Below are positions 39,590 to 51,600 of a stretch of 64,000 nucleotides of DNA, piece after piece. Position numbers and translations under genes: made by a program. Within the stretch, counting starts at the first letter, position 1. Each line of letters begins with the position of its first letter. Location: the NCBI GenBank assembly GCA_016801885.1, contig JAFBJY010001471.1:62001-126000 (forward strand). The letters are read 5' to 3'. This DNA comes from Toxotes chatareus. Taxonomy: Eukaryota; Chordata; Actinopteri; Toxotidae. The notes under the pieces are model-generated. The model did not search any database and was not told the origin of the DNA. It was given only the letters and a program-made list of their open reading frames with translations.

Positions 39590-41835
39590 CGGGGGCATTT
39601 TGGAAGTGTCAAGTGATAATGTAGACTACGTTTGTGGTGGAGATGGAGTTACCTGTTGTGGAAATGCAGTGTTTGCATGTGGGTTGTGGATAAATTTTTC
39701 TATTCTTATAGTGGTGGCTATGTTATAATGTAGGTGTGGGTCTATGGTCCGAAATTTGGAGCTAATGAGGAGGGAATGTAGTTTTATGTTTTCTATGCTG
39801 AGATAATTCTGTAGTTTTAAAAAGCTGGGTGTTGAGACTGTAGTGTGGTGAAGCTGTTTTTGACAAACGGTGTATTCCTATGGTTTGGAGTAAGTGGAAA
39901 CAAATGGTATGGGGTGTGTGGTGTTTGTGAATGGGTCTGGTCCAGCCTGTAGATTAAGGGTGGGTTTAGGGATGAGAAGGTACATGGTTAGGGTCAAGGA
40001 TAGGTTGGGGATTAAGGTTCAGATCAGATGGGAAGGGATTAGGGTTAGAGTAGGGAGGATTTGGGTTTGCAAGTAGAGAGGGAAAAAAGGTGCGGGTAAA
40101 GAAGAGGAGTGGTTAAGGTTAGGGTAGGGGATGGTTGAGGGTTAGGGTTAGAATAGGGAGGGAAGGGAAAGGGTTAGGGTTAGGGTGGGGGAGGTTAGGG
40201 TTGGAATAGGAAGGGGGGAATCAGAAAAGGAGGAGAAAGATACAAACCCTTGTTGGGTGGGGAGGAAGGCTTTGAGGCTGGATCAGACCAAGGACCTGGG
40301 GTGGGGAGGGGTGTTGAGGAAAGCGGAGGGGTGGGGAAGGCGAGTGGGGGGCGAGAAGGCCAGGTAGAATTTTGATATATCGGGGGAATCTTTAGAATAG
40401 CCTTGACGTAAGCTATTGAAGGGGGTGAAGTGGCTGTATGAAAGTCTTTGATATCTGAACAGATCTGAAAGAAAATGATTTGAGATTTGATGATGCTTTT
40501 AAATGTGTGTTTTGGGTGGTAACTCGATTTGTGAAGGAGAGCATGTGTGTCTGGTTTGAAGTAGATCTGTGTTAACAGTGTTTGTGTGTAGTGTTAGATG
40601 CGAAAAAACGGGGTTCTAAAAAGTTGATATGTGTTGGATTTATTGTGTATTTAACTTTGATGGATGGATGATGGTTATTGAGGGATGTGGATGAAGTCAG
40701 GAAATGTGGAGGGATGATGGGCAGATGCCAAAATATCACTAAAAACCTGAGGTAGAGTGTTGGTTGAAGGGGGCATTTTATGACTTCTGCTCCCTCGCTC
40801 ATTACAGGTTAGAGGAGGCGAATCTCTGCCATGGCTATCCCATGTATCTATAAATAAAATTGGTTATTGAATAGAAAATCATTATTGGTTAGGCATAAAT
40901 GAATGAGGTCAAGTAGTTCAGAGTGGACGGTTTTGGATCTGGGTTTCTGTTGAAAATGTTCGTATTGTTTGTAAACCAAGTTCTGTTCTATGTTTGTTAT
41001 AAGTTGTCAATGTCTATTGAACAGGGGGAGAACTGGGAGGGGACAGCCATGGGTCTGATTAGCTGTAAAGTGGTAAGTATCTTTGATATAGCTGGGGTGG
41101 TGGTGGAGGGACCTAAAAAGGATCTATGTATTCAAATGTGGTATGTGGAACTATTGCAGTCTGAAACTATAGGTCTTCGGAGGAACCTCATTAAAGGGTC
41201 CAGGTCTCAGGTTCTTTGTGTATTTTGGTAAGTAGATAAAAGAAAGCAGGGACTTGGGTTATCTGGTCCGGGAGAAAATCTTTTGTTTGGCTTTAAATGA
41301 ATTTTTATTGTATAATGTGTGAATGATGTTCCTGAGTTGGTTTTGTGTATGTGGCTGAATGGTGTCCTCTAGTGGTTTATAGTAGGTGGGATTTGGGGTT
41401 ACGTTTGGTTCTAATAGAGTATTATGTCTGTCCATGATTATGACTTTGGATCCTTTATCTGCGGTTTGAGAATAATATTAGGATTGGAGATGATTTCGAA
41501 AGGGCCCTGCTTTCCCGGCCCGAGAGTTATCGGGATATCCCGGGGAAAGCGTTGCAGGGCCCTATTATCTGTTGAATAGTTTGGTGGTGAGTGGGTGGAG
41601 TTTGCTATGGTCTGGTTCCCAGTGGATGGATGTGTGAATAAGGAGGGTTGTCGATCAGGTTGGAGGTGGAAGTAGTCTATTATTTTAAAATGTCTAGGGA
41701 GTTAGTAGATCCTAGAAGTTCCTCGGTTCGAGATGTATGGGTCTGGAGTATGAGTTAGGGCCCCTCCCCAAGAGTTGGCGTTGAGGTGTAGAGAGAAAAG
41801 AGGGTGGCTAGGTTGAGAATATTTAAAGTGGAGTT
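39590..41835 (-). pseudogene. Penelope-like element 1: RT and start of GIY-YIG, broken
   Basis: Penelope-like retroelement polyprotein on the minus strand, with reading frames broken throughout. From N to C: an I-L-N-L-A-T block near 41830; an H-W-E-P motif near 41630; NIILKP then, one base out of frame, DKGSKVIIMDRHN (41420-41479), together the K-P-A-D-K-G signature of the family; then 40572-40802 with PTLYLRFLVIF, where the catalytic Y-x-D-D is lost by a short deletion, followed by LNNHHPSIKVKYTINPTHIN and F-L. Next is FKPDTHALLHKSSYHPKHT (40504-40560) and ICSDIKDFHTA. The linker PFVSTYSK (39887-39914) and IHNPHANTAFPQQ (about 39650-39690) lead to the expected GIY-YIG start. Similarity ends at about 39590, so the endonuclease is missing. 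The block 39955-40350 is an insertion. Breaks may be decay or consensus errors. Confidence 0.75.
39950..40215. repeat. Degenerate TTAGGG-like tract inside Penelope-like element 1
   Basis: Plus-strand text is dominated by variants of GGGTTAGGGTTAGGGT, GGTTAAGGTTAGGGTAGGGG and GATTAGGGTTAGAGTAGGGA. It lies between the C-terminal RT motifs (about 40350-40450) and the linker (39914 downward) of the element. Element 2 is contiguous at the same point. The G/A-rich region 40215-40350 may belong to the same insertion. Confidence 0.7.
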
Positions 41836-44200
41836 CCCCCAGGTCCGGGGGGCTGATGTGTGGTGTGAGTGTGTTGTGAGAGGTCCGGGTTGGATTTGGT
41901 ATTTACTGAAAATTTACTGTGCCCAGCCAATTTTGAAAGATGAGACTTGCTGTGGTGGGTGTCCAGTGGATATTGTCCTTTTCTGTTGTGAAAGTGTCAT
42001 GAGGATTTCAGTGAAGATGGGAGTATGTGATATGACATTGTTTATAAAGTGAGGTTATGTTTCTGGGTGGAGGTGAGGTTGGATGAGAAATTCATTATAG
42101 GAAAGTGAACTTACTTGTGGAAGAGGGTCTTGAGTTGTTTTAATGGAAGTTTTTTTGGGGTCCTGGTCTTTGTTTTTATTCTAATAGAAAGATGAGGATC
42201 TTGACATGGGGGTTGGGGGTTTCACAGATCTTGAGGAAGTGGTATGTTGGCTCGGGGTAACTGTCTATCTGGATCTGGGTGGGTGTATCCTGGGATGCGG
42301 TTTACTTTGAATCACAAAGGATGAGGATGGATTTTTGGTCTTAAGTGCCAGTCCTGGATTTTTTGGGGTGGGGCATGCAATATGGTAGTTGGGCGATAAA
42401 GGGGTCTGTCCAGGGCATGGGTAGCAAGGGGGGTGGAGGGGATAATAGTAGGGGTGGGAGGTGGTTGGGAAGGTTGACAGTTGGGATGGGAGGGGGGTGA
42501 GTGGGGTGGGGAAGAGAGGAAGGGACAAAAGAGCAGGGAAGGGTGAGGAGGGGAAGGTGGTTTTCAGGTTGATAGTGAGAGAGAGAGAGATGGAGGATGT
42601 GGTGGAGAAAGGTGGTAGTAGGAGTAATGTGTTGGGTTAGGGAGGGGTAGCTACCATATGATCAGAGGTCGATCGAGCAGCCGCCCCTGGTTTGATGGAA
42701 GGGCTCAGATGGGTCTTTGTGATGGGATCTTTGCCCTTCTATTTGCCCAACTTTTTGGGTTTGTTTTCTTTGGGTAGCTGCTCAGGTCGGACCCCCCGTT
42801 TCTATCTGAGGGAAAGAGAATCATGTCATCATATGAACGAAACATTGAGTGTGTACTGAAGTGACTTTTGGAGTTCTTCTTTTCTGTATGTATGGTGGTT
42901 GGGTGGTGAATCAGCTATTGTATGTATAGATGGTAAAGTGGATGAAATAGGAAGAATGGGGAGACAGGATTTTGGGGTGCTTAGTTATTTCTGCGTGGAG
43001 AAAGGTCCTTTCGGATTTTAATAGTTGAGGGTAGAGGTTGTTAGAGCTGTCCGGTTTGGCAGATTTGTTTTTATGGTGGGGGCAATGGGTCCTTTTGAAT
43101 GGGTTTTAAACTGGTGGGAGGGAGGGTCTGGGATCAGTTACCTTCTCTTTGATGTAATCTTCTGTTGATTAGTTTGGGTTTCATGAAGTCTTGATGGACT
43201 GGGCAGGGTAATTTGGTTAAGTTCTTCATGGTGGTTGCGTGTGCCTTGATAGGGGTGGTGGGGACAGATGATTTGGGAGGGCGGATTTCTTCTTCTGGGA
43301 GGGTTGATAAGATGTTGTTCTGTTTGCTGATGTTGGAATGATGTTCTGGTTGTTGGGTGCTGGTGGTCTTCAGAAGTTGATGAATTTCTTATAGGTTGTC
43401 GTGACGTCTTTCCATCGTTCCTGGCCCAACCAGTGGCTATATCCAAGGCTATGGGTGTAAGATGTTATCTATTGTACTAATGATGTTTGTGAGTGGTCAT
43501 GTAATATGGTGATTGTTTGGATCCAGGTTGTAGTATTGTGATGTATTTTTATTGGGTTTCTATTGTGGGTGTGGATGGTTGATGAAATCTAAAGGGTGTT
43601 ACTTGTCTTTTTTACCTGGGGGGAATGTTCTGGTGGTTAAGGCGGGCCATGATATGTTTGTGATGTATAGCCTATATCAATTTGAAATATTCTTGCTGGT
43701 TTGTCTGGTTATTGTTGGTTGCATGGTGAGTGTGGATTGTATGTTGTCTATGTTTTAAGGTTGTAAAATAAGTGTCATGAGTGGTTTGGTGTATTATTTG
43801 GGACATGTGTGTATTGGGTGTATGACTGTGTGTGTGGGGGTGCTGGAGGAGCCATTTGAGTCCGCTCCTGTGTTTGACTTTACCTGAAAAGGGTTATACA
43901 GAGACATAAAAGTACTAATATATGGTGGAGGACTCTTCCCTTGGAAACTGGGATGAAGATATCTTACATAGATTGGTTCTTTAGTGGTGCGTGAGATTGG
44001 ACTTTGCCCCCGGATGCAGGTCCGGTGGTCATTGTTGAAACTTTTAGTAGATGTTGTTTTCTTTTGATAGTGAAGACTGCTTTAAATGGAGGCCCAGGAG
44101 GTAGTAGTGATTATCCAAAATGGAGGTCGGAATCAAAATGGAGTATATAGCGTTTGTAACAGCGTTGATTTGTCTTTAGTATCGTGGGTTGGGTTTTGGT
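41836..44200 (-). mobile_element. Penelope-like element 1: N-terminal and 5' region
   Basis: Upstream part of element 1. It parallels 61450-63700: for example, GGTCCTGGTCTTTGTT occurs at about 42160 and 61905, and GGGATGCGGTT at about 42293 and 62036, at comparable distances from the K-P-A-D-K-G motif. Minus-strand frames at 42265-42528 (P/T-rich) and 43138-43446 (Q/N/P/H-rich) may be the low-complexity N-terminus of the polyprotein, but nothing more specific can be read. The outer boundary is not visible; I see no clear long terminal repeat. Confidence 0.45.
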
Positions 44201-44930
44201 TGGGGTTATCCTCGGGCGGACTTGCGAATTTCCGACATCTTGGACCATTTTAGATGTATGTAGGCGGGATGCTTGAGCTAATTTTGCGGTTAGCTAATTT
44301 TAGGCTCATCCTGCATTCCAAACAAAGACGGACTTGCCCTTGTAATGTTAAGGAACGCAGGTGTAGCTGTTTGTCTGAGGCCCAATTCCGGGTTACCTTT
44401 TCCCCAAATCCAAGCAAAAAGCACTCAGCACGGCGGAGGTGGCCTGGGGAGAGGCAAAGTTTTGAAAGCATGGAAGCCGTTTCCTGGGATTAAACCTCTG
44501 CGGTAAGCACCCCCAGGCGCATCCCAGATAAAGAGCCAATCCCGGGTAAGGTTCCTCTGGCCCCCCCATGATTCGGATTTCCCAGGAAATGGACCTCCAG
44601 CAAGTGCCTCCGGGCGCTGCGCCCGGCACGGTGGCTCGACTGGGGTTAGGTTTAGGGCAAGGCGGGTAGGGTGCAGTTCGGGAATCGGACCTCATGCGCA
44701 AATGCCCCAGACGACGCCACGAAAATGGCTGACTGAGGGTAGGTTAGGGTGAAGGGTGGGTAGTGTCACGTTCCCGGAATGGACCTTCCGCAAGTGCCTG
44801 GAGCTGGCCCGGCCGGTGGCTCGACTGGGGGTTAGGTTTAGGGCCGGCGGGTAGTCCGCCTCTGGAGGTCCAGGGGCCTTTGGCAGGATGTCATGCCTGG
44901 GATCAGGCACCCATCCCTGCAAAGTCCCCA
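44201..44930. repeat. GC-rich tandem duplication with GGTTAGGTTTAGGG strings
   Basis: Two diverged units of roughly 180 bp around 44580-44720 and 44765-44860. Each has GAAATGGACCTCC or GAATGGACCTTCC, GCAAGTGCCT, CGGTGGCTCGACTGGGG, GTTAGGTTTAGGG and CGGGTAG. This is the most GC-rich part of the window. 44860-44886 is a 27-bp segment that recurs at 45541-45567, on the other side of the next array. Confidence 0.65.
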
Positions 44931-45545
44931 GCACGGTCCCCCCGGATCCAGGAGCTCCATGGAGAAACTTTGTGCGTAAAAAGCTCCTGCACGTTTCCTC
45001 TGTAGACACTTTGTGCATAAAAGGCTCCTGCACGGTCCCCCTGGATCCTGGAGCTGCATGCAGACACTTTGTGCATAAAAAGCTCCTGCTTGGTTCCTCT
45101 GTAGACACTTTGTGTGTAAAAAGCTCCTGCATGTTTCCTCTGTAGACACTTTGTGCGTAGAAAGCTCCTTCATGTTTCCTCTGTAGACACTTTGTGCATA
45201 AAAGGCTCCTGCACGGTCCCCCTGGATCCTGGAGCTGCATGCAGACACTTTGTGCATAAAAAGCTCCTGCTTGGTTCCTCTGTAGACACTTTGTGTGTAA
45301 AAAGCTCCTGCATGTTTCCTCTGTAGACACTTTGTGCGTAAAAGGCTCCTGCACGGTCCCCCTGGATCCTGGAGCTGCATGCAGACACTTTGTGCATAAA
45401 AAGCTCCTGCTTGGTTCCTCTGTAGACACTTTGTGTGTAAAAAGCTCCTGCATGTTTCCTCTGTAGACACTTTGTGCGTAAAAAGCTCCTTCATGTTTCC
45501 TCTGTAGACACTTTGTGCATAAAAGGCTCCTGCACGGTCCCTCTG
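44931..45545. repeat. 41/58-bp minisatellite with higher-order structure
   Basis: The basic unit starts GACACTTTGTG and runs 41 bp to CCTCTGTA. A long variant of 58 bp ends CCCTGGATCCTGGAGCTGCA plus TGCA. Long units start at 45005, 45186, 45326 and 45507. Between them lie three, two and three 41-bp units, giving higher-order periods of 181, 140 and 181 bp. The 41-bp variants keep their order (CTGCTTGG, then CTGCATG, then CTTCATG). The minus strand of the unit has no stop in any of the three frames, so overlapping open frames of more than 250 codons arise (44692-45453 and 44838-45602). These are by-products of the period, not a gene. Confidence 0.9.
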
Positions 45546-48410
45546 GAAGTCCAGGGGCCTTTGGCAGATGGGACTTAAATTTCCAAGGACACTATGGCAC
45601 AAATAGATGCAAATCCAAGTCCATAATAGACAGTTGAAATGGCATAGACTGAAATATGGAGAAACTTTTTGCCTTCATCTGCTCCTTGACTACATATATG
45701 AGAAGACTAATGGCACTCCTGTCTACTCTTCAGGCCTTTCAGGCAGACCATATCCTGGCTCTATCTCCTTTTGTTTCAAGAAAGTTGGGTCAGGAGGCGG
45801 CCACACCCACCTGGGCCTGAAATATGTGGTAGAACTCTTGAGGGTTTCCGGCAGTGTCTGAATTGGATCGGTGCTTCCCTTATGGAGATATAGTCCTGGA
45901 AAACTGCTCAGATTCCTTCCCTGCTGAGGCCTGCTGAAATCAGGAGCTGCTCAGGGCTGGAAAATAAGTTTGATCTACGGGTCTGATTTCACAGGTTATA
46001 CAGATCTCCCGAGCCAGGAACTGTGACTCCAGGTCTCTAGCCCCATTTTGGAATTCGGCCTTCCCCCGTTTCACAGGTCAAGGTCACCTTAACCTTCTTC
46101 GGCTCCCATTAGCCTCGCCGGGCTGGGACCTCAACCCTTCTGGCTTAAAGCCAGCAACCCCGATAGCTTCTCAAGTTTTGTCCATCTGGTCCTTGGGGAA
46201 GGTCTCAAATGGGGCTTAAATTTCCAAGGACACTATAGCATAAATGTGCAAATCGAATCCATAGATAGAACAGTTGAAAAGGCATGACAAATATGGAGGA
46301 ACTTTTTGCCTTTCATCTGCTCCTTGACTCATATATGAGAAGACTAATGGCACTCCCGTCTACTCTTCCGGGCCTTTCCCGGCAGACCATATTCTGTGGC
46401 TTCCCCCTTTTGTTTCAAAGTTGGGTCAGGGCGCCACAACCTGGGCCTGACATATTTGGGAGAACTTCTGGGAAACTTTCCGACAGTGTCTTGAATTAAA
46501 CGATCGGTGCTTCCCCTTTTGGAGATATAGTCCTGAGAATAACTCTCAGATTCCTGTCCTCTGAGGCCTGCTGAAATCAGCAGCTGCTCCCGAGGCTGGA
46601 AAATAAGTTTGATTTTGGTCTGATTTTCACAAGGTTATACTGATACCTCTGAGCTTTCAGGAACTGTGACTCCCCGGTCTCTAGCCCCAGCATTTTGGAA
46701 TTCGCCTTCCTCGTTTCACAGGTCAAAAAGGGCACCTTAACCTTCTTTGCGGCTCCCATTTAGCCATACAGCGGCTAGGGACCTGCAACCACTTCTGGCT
46801 AAAACCAGCAACCCCCGAACTGCTCTTAAGTTTGTCCATCTGGTCCGCGGAAGGGTCTCAAATGGGACTGTAATTTACAAGGACACTTTGCACAAAAAGA
46901 TGCAAATCCATAGTCCATAGATAGACAGTTGAAATGGCATAGACTGAAATATGGAGGGAAAATTTTGCCTTCTTGGCTCCTTGACTACATATATGAGGGA
47001 AAACTAATGGCACTCCCTATCTACTCTTCGGCCTTTCAGGCAGACCATATCCTGTGGCTCTATCTGCTTTTTTTTTCAAAGTTGGGTCAGGGCGGCCACA
47101 CCCACCTGGGCCCTGACATGTGTAGAACTCTCTGAGGCTTTCCCAACAAATTCTTGAATTGTCGATCGGGGCTTCCCTATGGAATTAGTCCTGAAAAACT
47201 GCTCAGATTCCTGTCCCCGCTGGGGCCTGCTGAAATCAGCGCTGCTCAGAGCTGGAAAATAAAGTTTGATCTACGGGTCTGATTTTCACATAGGTTTTAC
47301 TGATACCCCTGAGCTTTCCCGGAACTGACTCCCAGGTCTCTAGCCCCAGCATTTTGGAATTACGGGCCCTTCCTCGTTTCACAGGTCAAAGGTCACCTTA
47401 ACCCTTTTTTACGGCTCCCATTTAGCCATACAGCCGAGGGACCTGCAACCACTTCTGGTTTAAAGCCACAACCCCGATAGCTGCTTCTAAATTTTGTCCA
47501 TCTGGTCCCGCGGAAGGGTTCAAATGGGACTGTAAATTTCACAAGGACACTATGGCATAAATAGATGCAAATCCGAAGTCCATAGATAGACAGTTGAAAT
47601 AGATAGACTGAAATATGGAGGAACTTTTTGCCTTTCACGGCTCCTGACTACATATATGAGAAGACTAATGGCACTCCTGCCATCTACTCTTCCGAGCCCC
47701 TTTTAGGCAGACCATATCCTGTGGCTCTATCTCCTTTGTTTTCAAAGTTGGGTCAGGGCGGCCCCCCACCTGGACCTGACATATGTGGTAGAACTGTCTG
47801 AGAGCTTTCCGACAGTGTCTTTAATTAGTCAATGGGTGCTTCCATTAAAAAAGATATAAGCGCTAACGAGGTGAAAATCACAAAATTTTTCCCCCTACCT
47901 CGGACAGGAAGGGATGGAGCTTTGGGTTTAAAGGCTTGTGGAGCTGCTCAAAGAGACCTTTCCGTCCCATGCCTGCTTGTGGGTCCTCTGACCAGTATGG
48001 CCAAGTGGTGAGTTTCACATATTAGCAGGGGTTTCCTGAAAGGCTTCAAATCCACAGGCCTGGCTGCAGTGAAAAATGCATCAGTGCCAGAATATGGAAC
48101 CCCGGGCCTGGTTTTGACATATGTTACAGAGCTACGTGACTGAATTCAGGAGAGGGCTCCCATGTTTTCCCCCGCCTTGACTTTCCAAGTTATGGTCTTC
48201 CAAAGGGTTAGGGCAAAGGTCCTGTGGACAGCAGGGGTTTGCATATCTGGGGGCCCATTCAGCCATACAGTGGATAGAGACCTACAGCCTTTTGGTGTGA
48301 CTCCCGGCATCCCTCTGATGTAGTTGTTAATTTGGTCCCGCTGGCCCCAAGGGGAAGGGGCCTCAAAGGGGCCCCAAAGGCAGAAAGGGGTCGTCTGTTT
48401 TTTTGTAGAT
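45546..48410. repeat. Satellite, about 640-660-bp unit, about 3.5 copies
   Basis: Units start with GGGACTTAAATTTCCAAGGA or close forms at about 45570, 46208, 46864 and 47525. Each carries GCAAATCC, GACAGTTGAAATGGCATAGA, ACATATATGAGA, ACTAATGGCACTCC, GCAGACCATATCCTG, GTTGGGTCAGG, CAGATTCCT, CTGCTGAAATCAG, TCTCTAGCCCC, TTTCACAGGTCAA and GTCCATCTGGTCC. The fourth unit breaks off near 47830. 47830-48410 is a more diverged relative of the unit's last part (CATTCAGCCATACAG.. and TTTGGTCCCGCTGG). There is no gene; frames of 60-84 codons are incidental. Confidence 0.85.
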
Positions 48411-48699
48411 GAGATTATGGAAACACATGATGTAAGAAGATGAGAATGTGGAAGGCATTCAAACTCATCTCCTGAAGTAGGTGAGGAAAGAGAATGCTGA
48501 GGACACTTTGCGTTCCTTTAAAAGGCCTGTCAGGTGCAACCGTCCTGTGTCTGTCTCCCTCTGTTGCAGAGTTTGAGCCTAACCCATAGTTGTAATACAA
48601 AACAGAGCACGAAGCCAAAGTTGTTCTTGATTTGATTATTTCATTACAGTTGGGCAAAAATTTAATCTACAATTTATCTGGCATTTGGGAAATAAAACA
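48411..48699. other. Transition between satellite blocks
   Basis: No clear repeat family or gene. Contains TTTAAAAGGCCTGTCAGGTG and an AT-rich end leading into the 1.1-kb units. Confidence 0.4.
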
Positions 48700-51600
48700 G
48701 TAATTTAGAAATGGTAATTTGACAACATCTCAAAATGGCGCAAATGCTCCAGAAAGGGCCAGAGGCCTGTGACTGATGTTAAACTGACCTCATTGCTTTA
48801 ATTTCTGTTTTGCCTTCAAAGGTTTACTTCAAATCCCCATCCTTACGTTGACATAGAGGAATGTAAATTTCCAAATTCAATCTATGGCGTGGTCCTAGAT
48901 GAATTTAGAATTTCAAATCTAATCTATGCGTGGTCTGTAGATGAGAATTTGAATTAAACCTTTTGAGCAAAATTAAACCTTTGAAACAAAACAGCATGGT
49001 AAAGCCTGAAGGCAACTCAACATGACCCACAAGACTCTGTGTGACCTTATAATATGTCTTATAAAACATTTTAACTCTTTCCTTTTCATAGCCCTCATTC
49101 ATTTCCTATGGGGGAAAAATTAGAATCCTCTTTGAAGGAAAACCCGGTAAAAGGGATTGTCCTCAACTCAACTGACCCACAAAGTGTGACAATCTGAGTG
49201 TTTTCTTGCCCTTTGATGACATTTTATTCCTTTCCAACTTGTGACTATTCATTCCAGGGACAAAAAACGAACTGCTTTTGAACATATAACAGCATGTAAG
49301 TTTAAGTTGAATTCTTTCTTAATCCCTCAAGCTAGGGGAAAATTTCTCTGCATTTACCCACTCGTGAGGGGAACACACAAACATGCACATGCACTAGAGA
49401 GATTTTGGCAGGGCCTGCCAAGTGAGGGCACCCTGGGGCTGGGGGATTTGCTTTTCAGGGGACTACGGGCCATGGTGCATGAGCCCGGATGCATCCTTTA
49501 CCACCACCCATATCCATTAGTGTATCCTGTGCTTGTTAGAATCGCAATGCTCAATCTCTGGGGGTCCAAAGTCAAAGCCACCGCCTTAACTTGGGTGGGG
49601 CCCTGTAAATGAAGGTTAATGAATGTGAAATAAAAAAAGACACAAAAAGTGTCAAAGAGGCTGGGGGCATCAGATGGAGTTGACCTCGTGCCTTTACCAT
49701 GCTGTTTTGCCTCCCAAAAGCAGACTTAAATTTGGTCCCCATATGAATGAATGAGGTTGGGAAAAAGGAAGGCGTGAAATGTCCTCAAAGTGAACAAAGC
49801 TAGAAAAGGGCACACAGAGGTTAGACGTTGATGTTGAGCTGACCTCTTTCTTTCCATGCTGTTTTTCAAAAGGTTACTTTCCCAAATTCCCATCTATACT
49901 TAAGGTAAGGAATTGAATTTCCAAATTCTAATCTATAGCGTGGGCCCTGATGGAATTTGGAATTTCCAAATCTAATCATAGCGTGGTCCGTAGATGAGAA
50001 TTTGATTCCAAATTCTAATCTATGCGTGGTCTGTAGATGAAATTTGGAAATGTAAACTTTTATTTAAAGGCAAAATTAACCTTTTGAAGACAAAACACAT
50101 GATAAAGCCATGAAGCAACTCAACATGACCCCCGACTCTGGTGACCTTATGAGTGTTATGTCTTATAAAGACATTTTAACTCCTTCCCTTTTTATAGCCT
50201 CATTCATTCCCATGGGGGGAAAAAATTGAATCCCTCTTTTGAAAAAAAAGCCCGGTAAGGCATTGTCTCAACTCAACATGACCCCCAAGATTCTGTGTGA
50301 CAATCTGGTGTTTTCTTGCCCTTTGTGACATTTTTTTTCCTTCCAACTTTGACTCATTCTTCCTATAGGGGGCAAAACTGGAAGACTGCTTTTGAACATA
50401 TAACAGCTGATAAGTTTAAGTTGAATTCTTTTTTAATCCCTCAAGCTAGGAAATTTTCTCTGCATTTACCCACATCAGGTGAACAACACACACAAGCATG
50501 CACATGCACTAGAGAGGCTGTGGAGGGCCTGCTGATGAGGCACCCTGGGGCTGGGGTAGATTGGTGCCTTTTCAGGGTACCAGCCAGTCTGAGAGGCGGA
50601 GGGTGCATCTCCTTACCCCCACCCATATCCATTGTTTGTATCCACTGTGCTTGGGTTGAGGGAATCGAACCGGGAATGCCCAATCTCTGGGGTCAAGTCC
50701 AAAGCCTCACTAACTTGCTGACATGTAATGAAGGTTAATGAATGGAAATAACAAGACACAAAAAGTGTCAAAAGGCTGGTGGCATCAGATGGGTTGACCT
50801 CGTGCCTTTACCATGTATTTGCCTCCAAATCAGACTTCAAGTTTGGTCCCATATGAATGAATGAGGGGTTTGGGAAAAAGGAAGGTGCAAATGTCCTCAA
50901 AATGGCAAAAATGCTCAGAAGGTCCACAGAGGCCTGTGACGTGATGTTGAGCTGACCTCATTGCTTTACCATGCTGTTTTGCCTTCAAAGGTTCCCAAAT
51001 CATCTATGCGTTGCCATAGATGAGAAAGTAATTTCAAATTCTAATCTATGGCGTGGGCCCTGAAAGAGAATTTGAATTTCAATCTAATCTATAGCGTGGT
51101 CCGTAGATAGAAATTTAATTTCAATTCTAATCTATAGTGGTCTATGAATGAGAATTTGAATAACCTGTTTAAAGGCAAAATTAAGCCTTTTGAAACAAAA
51201 CACATGGTGAAAGGAAACTCAACATGACCCCAAGACTCTGTGTGCTTATAAGTGTTATAATCTTATAAAGACATTTTAACTCCTTCCTTTTCCATAACCC
51301 TCATTCATTTCCTATGGGGAAAAATTTGAATCCTCTTTTTAAGGCAAAACACCCGTAAAGGCATTGTCTCAACTCATGACCCCACAGATTCTGTGTGACA
51401 ATCTGAGGTATTTCTGCCCTTTGATGACATTTTATTCCTTCCAACTTGTGACTCATTCATTTTCCCATAGGACAAAACTGGAGCTGCTTTTGAATATAAC
51501 AGCTGATAAGTTTAAGTTGAATTTTTCTTAATCCTAAGCTGGAAATTTTCTGCATTTTACCCACATCAGGGGAACGAACACACACAAGCATGCACATGCC

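Noticed and set aside
39556..39590. tRNA-B-box-like string GGGATCGAACC (also GAATCGAACC near 50661)
   Set aside because: No cloverleaf or A box at the right distance; more likely part of dispersed repeats.
39950..40215. A true chromosome end
   Set aside because: The TTAGGG-like repeats are degenerate, short and internal, with ordinary sequence on both sides.
41503..41563. Imperfect palindrome with AGGGCCCTGC arms
   Set aside because: It lies within the coding remnant of Penelope-like element 1, which explains the sequence; the arms are interrupted by extra bases.
42805..42850. Possible hammerhead ribozyme: CTGA followed by GAACGAAAC, of interest because Penelope-like elements can carry hammerheads
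   Set aside because: It is on the plus strand, opposite to the element, and I cannot form the three stems; the CUGANGA core is not matched.
44692..45602. Two overlapping minus-strand open frames of about 253-254 codons with repetitive peptides
   Set aside because: They run entirely or mostly over a 41-bp minisatellite whose minus strand is stop-free in every frame; the peptide motifs shift frame with each unit.
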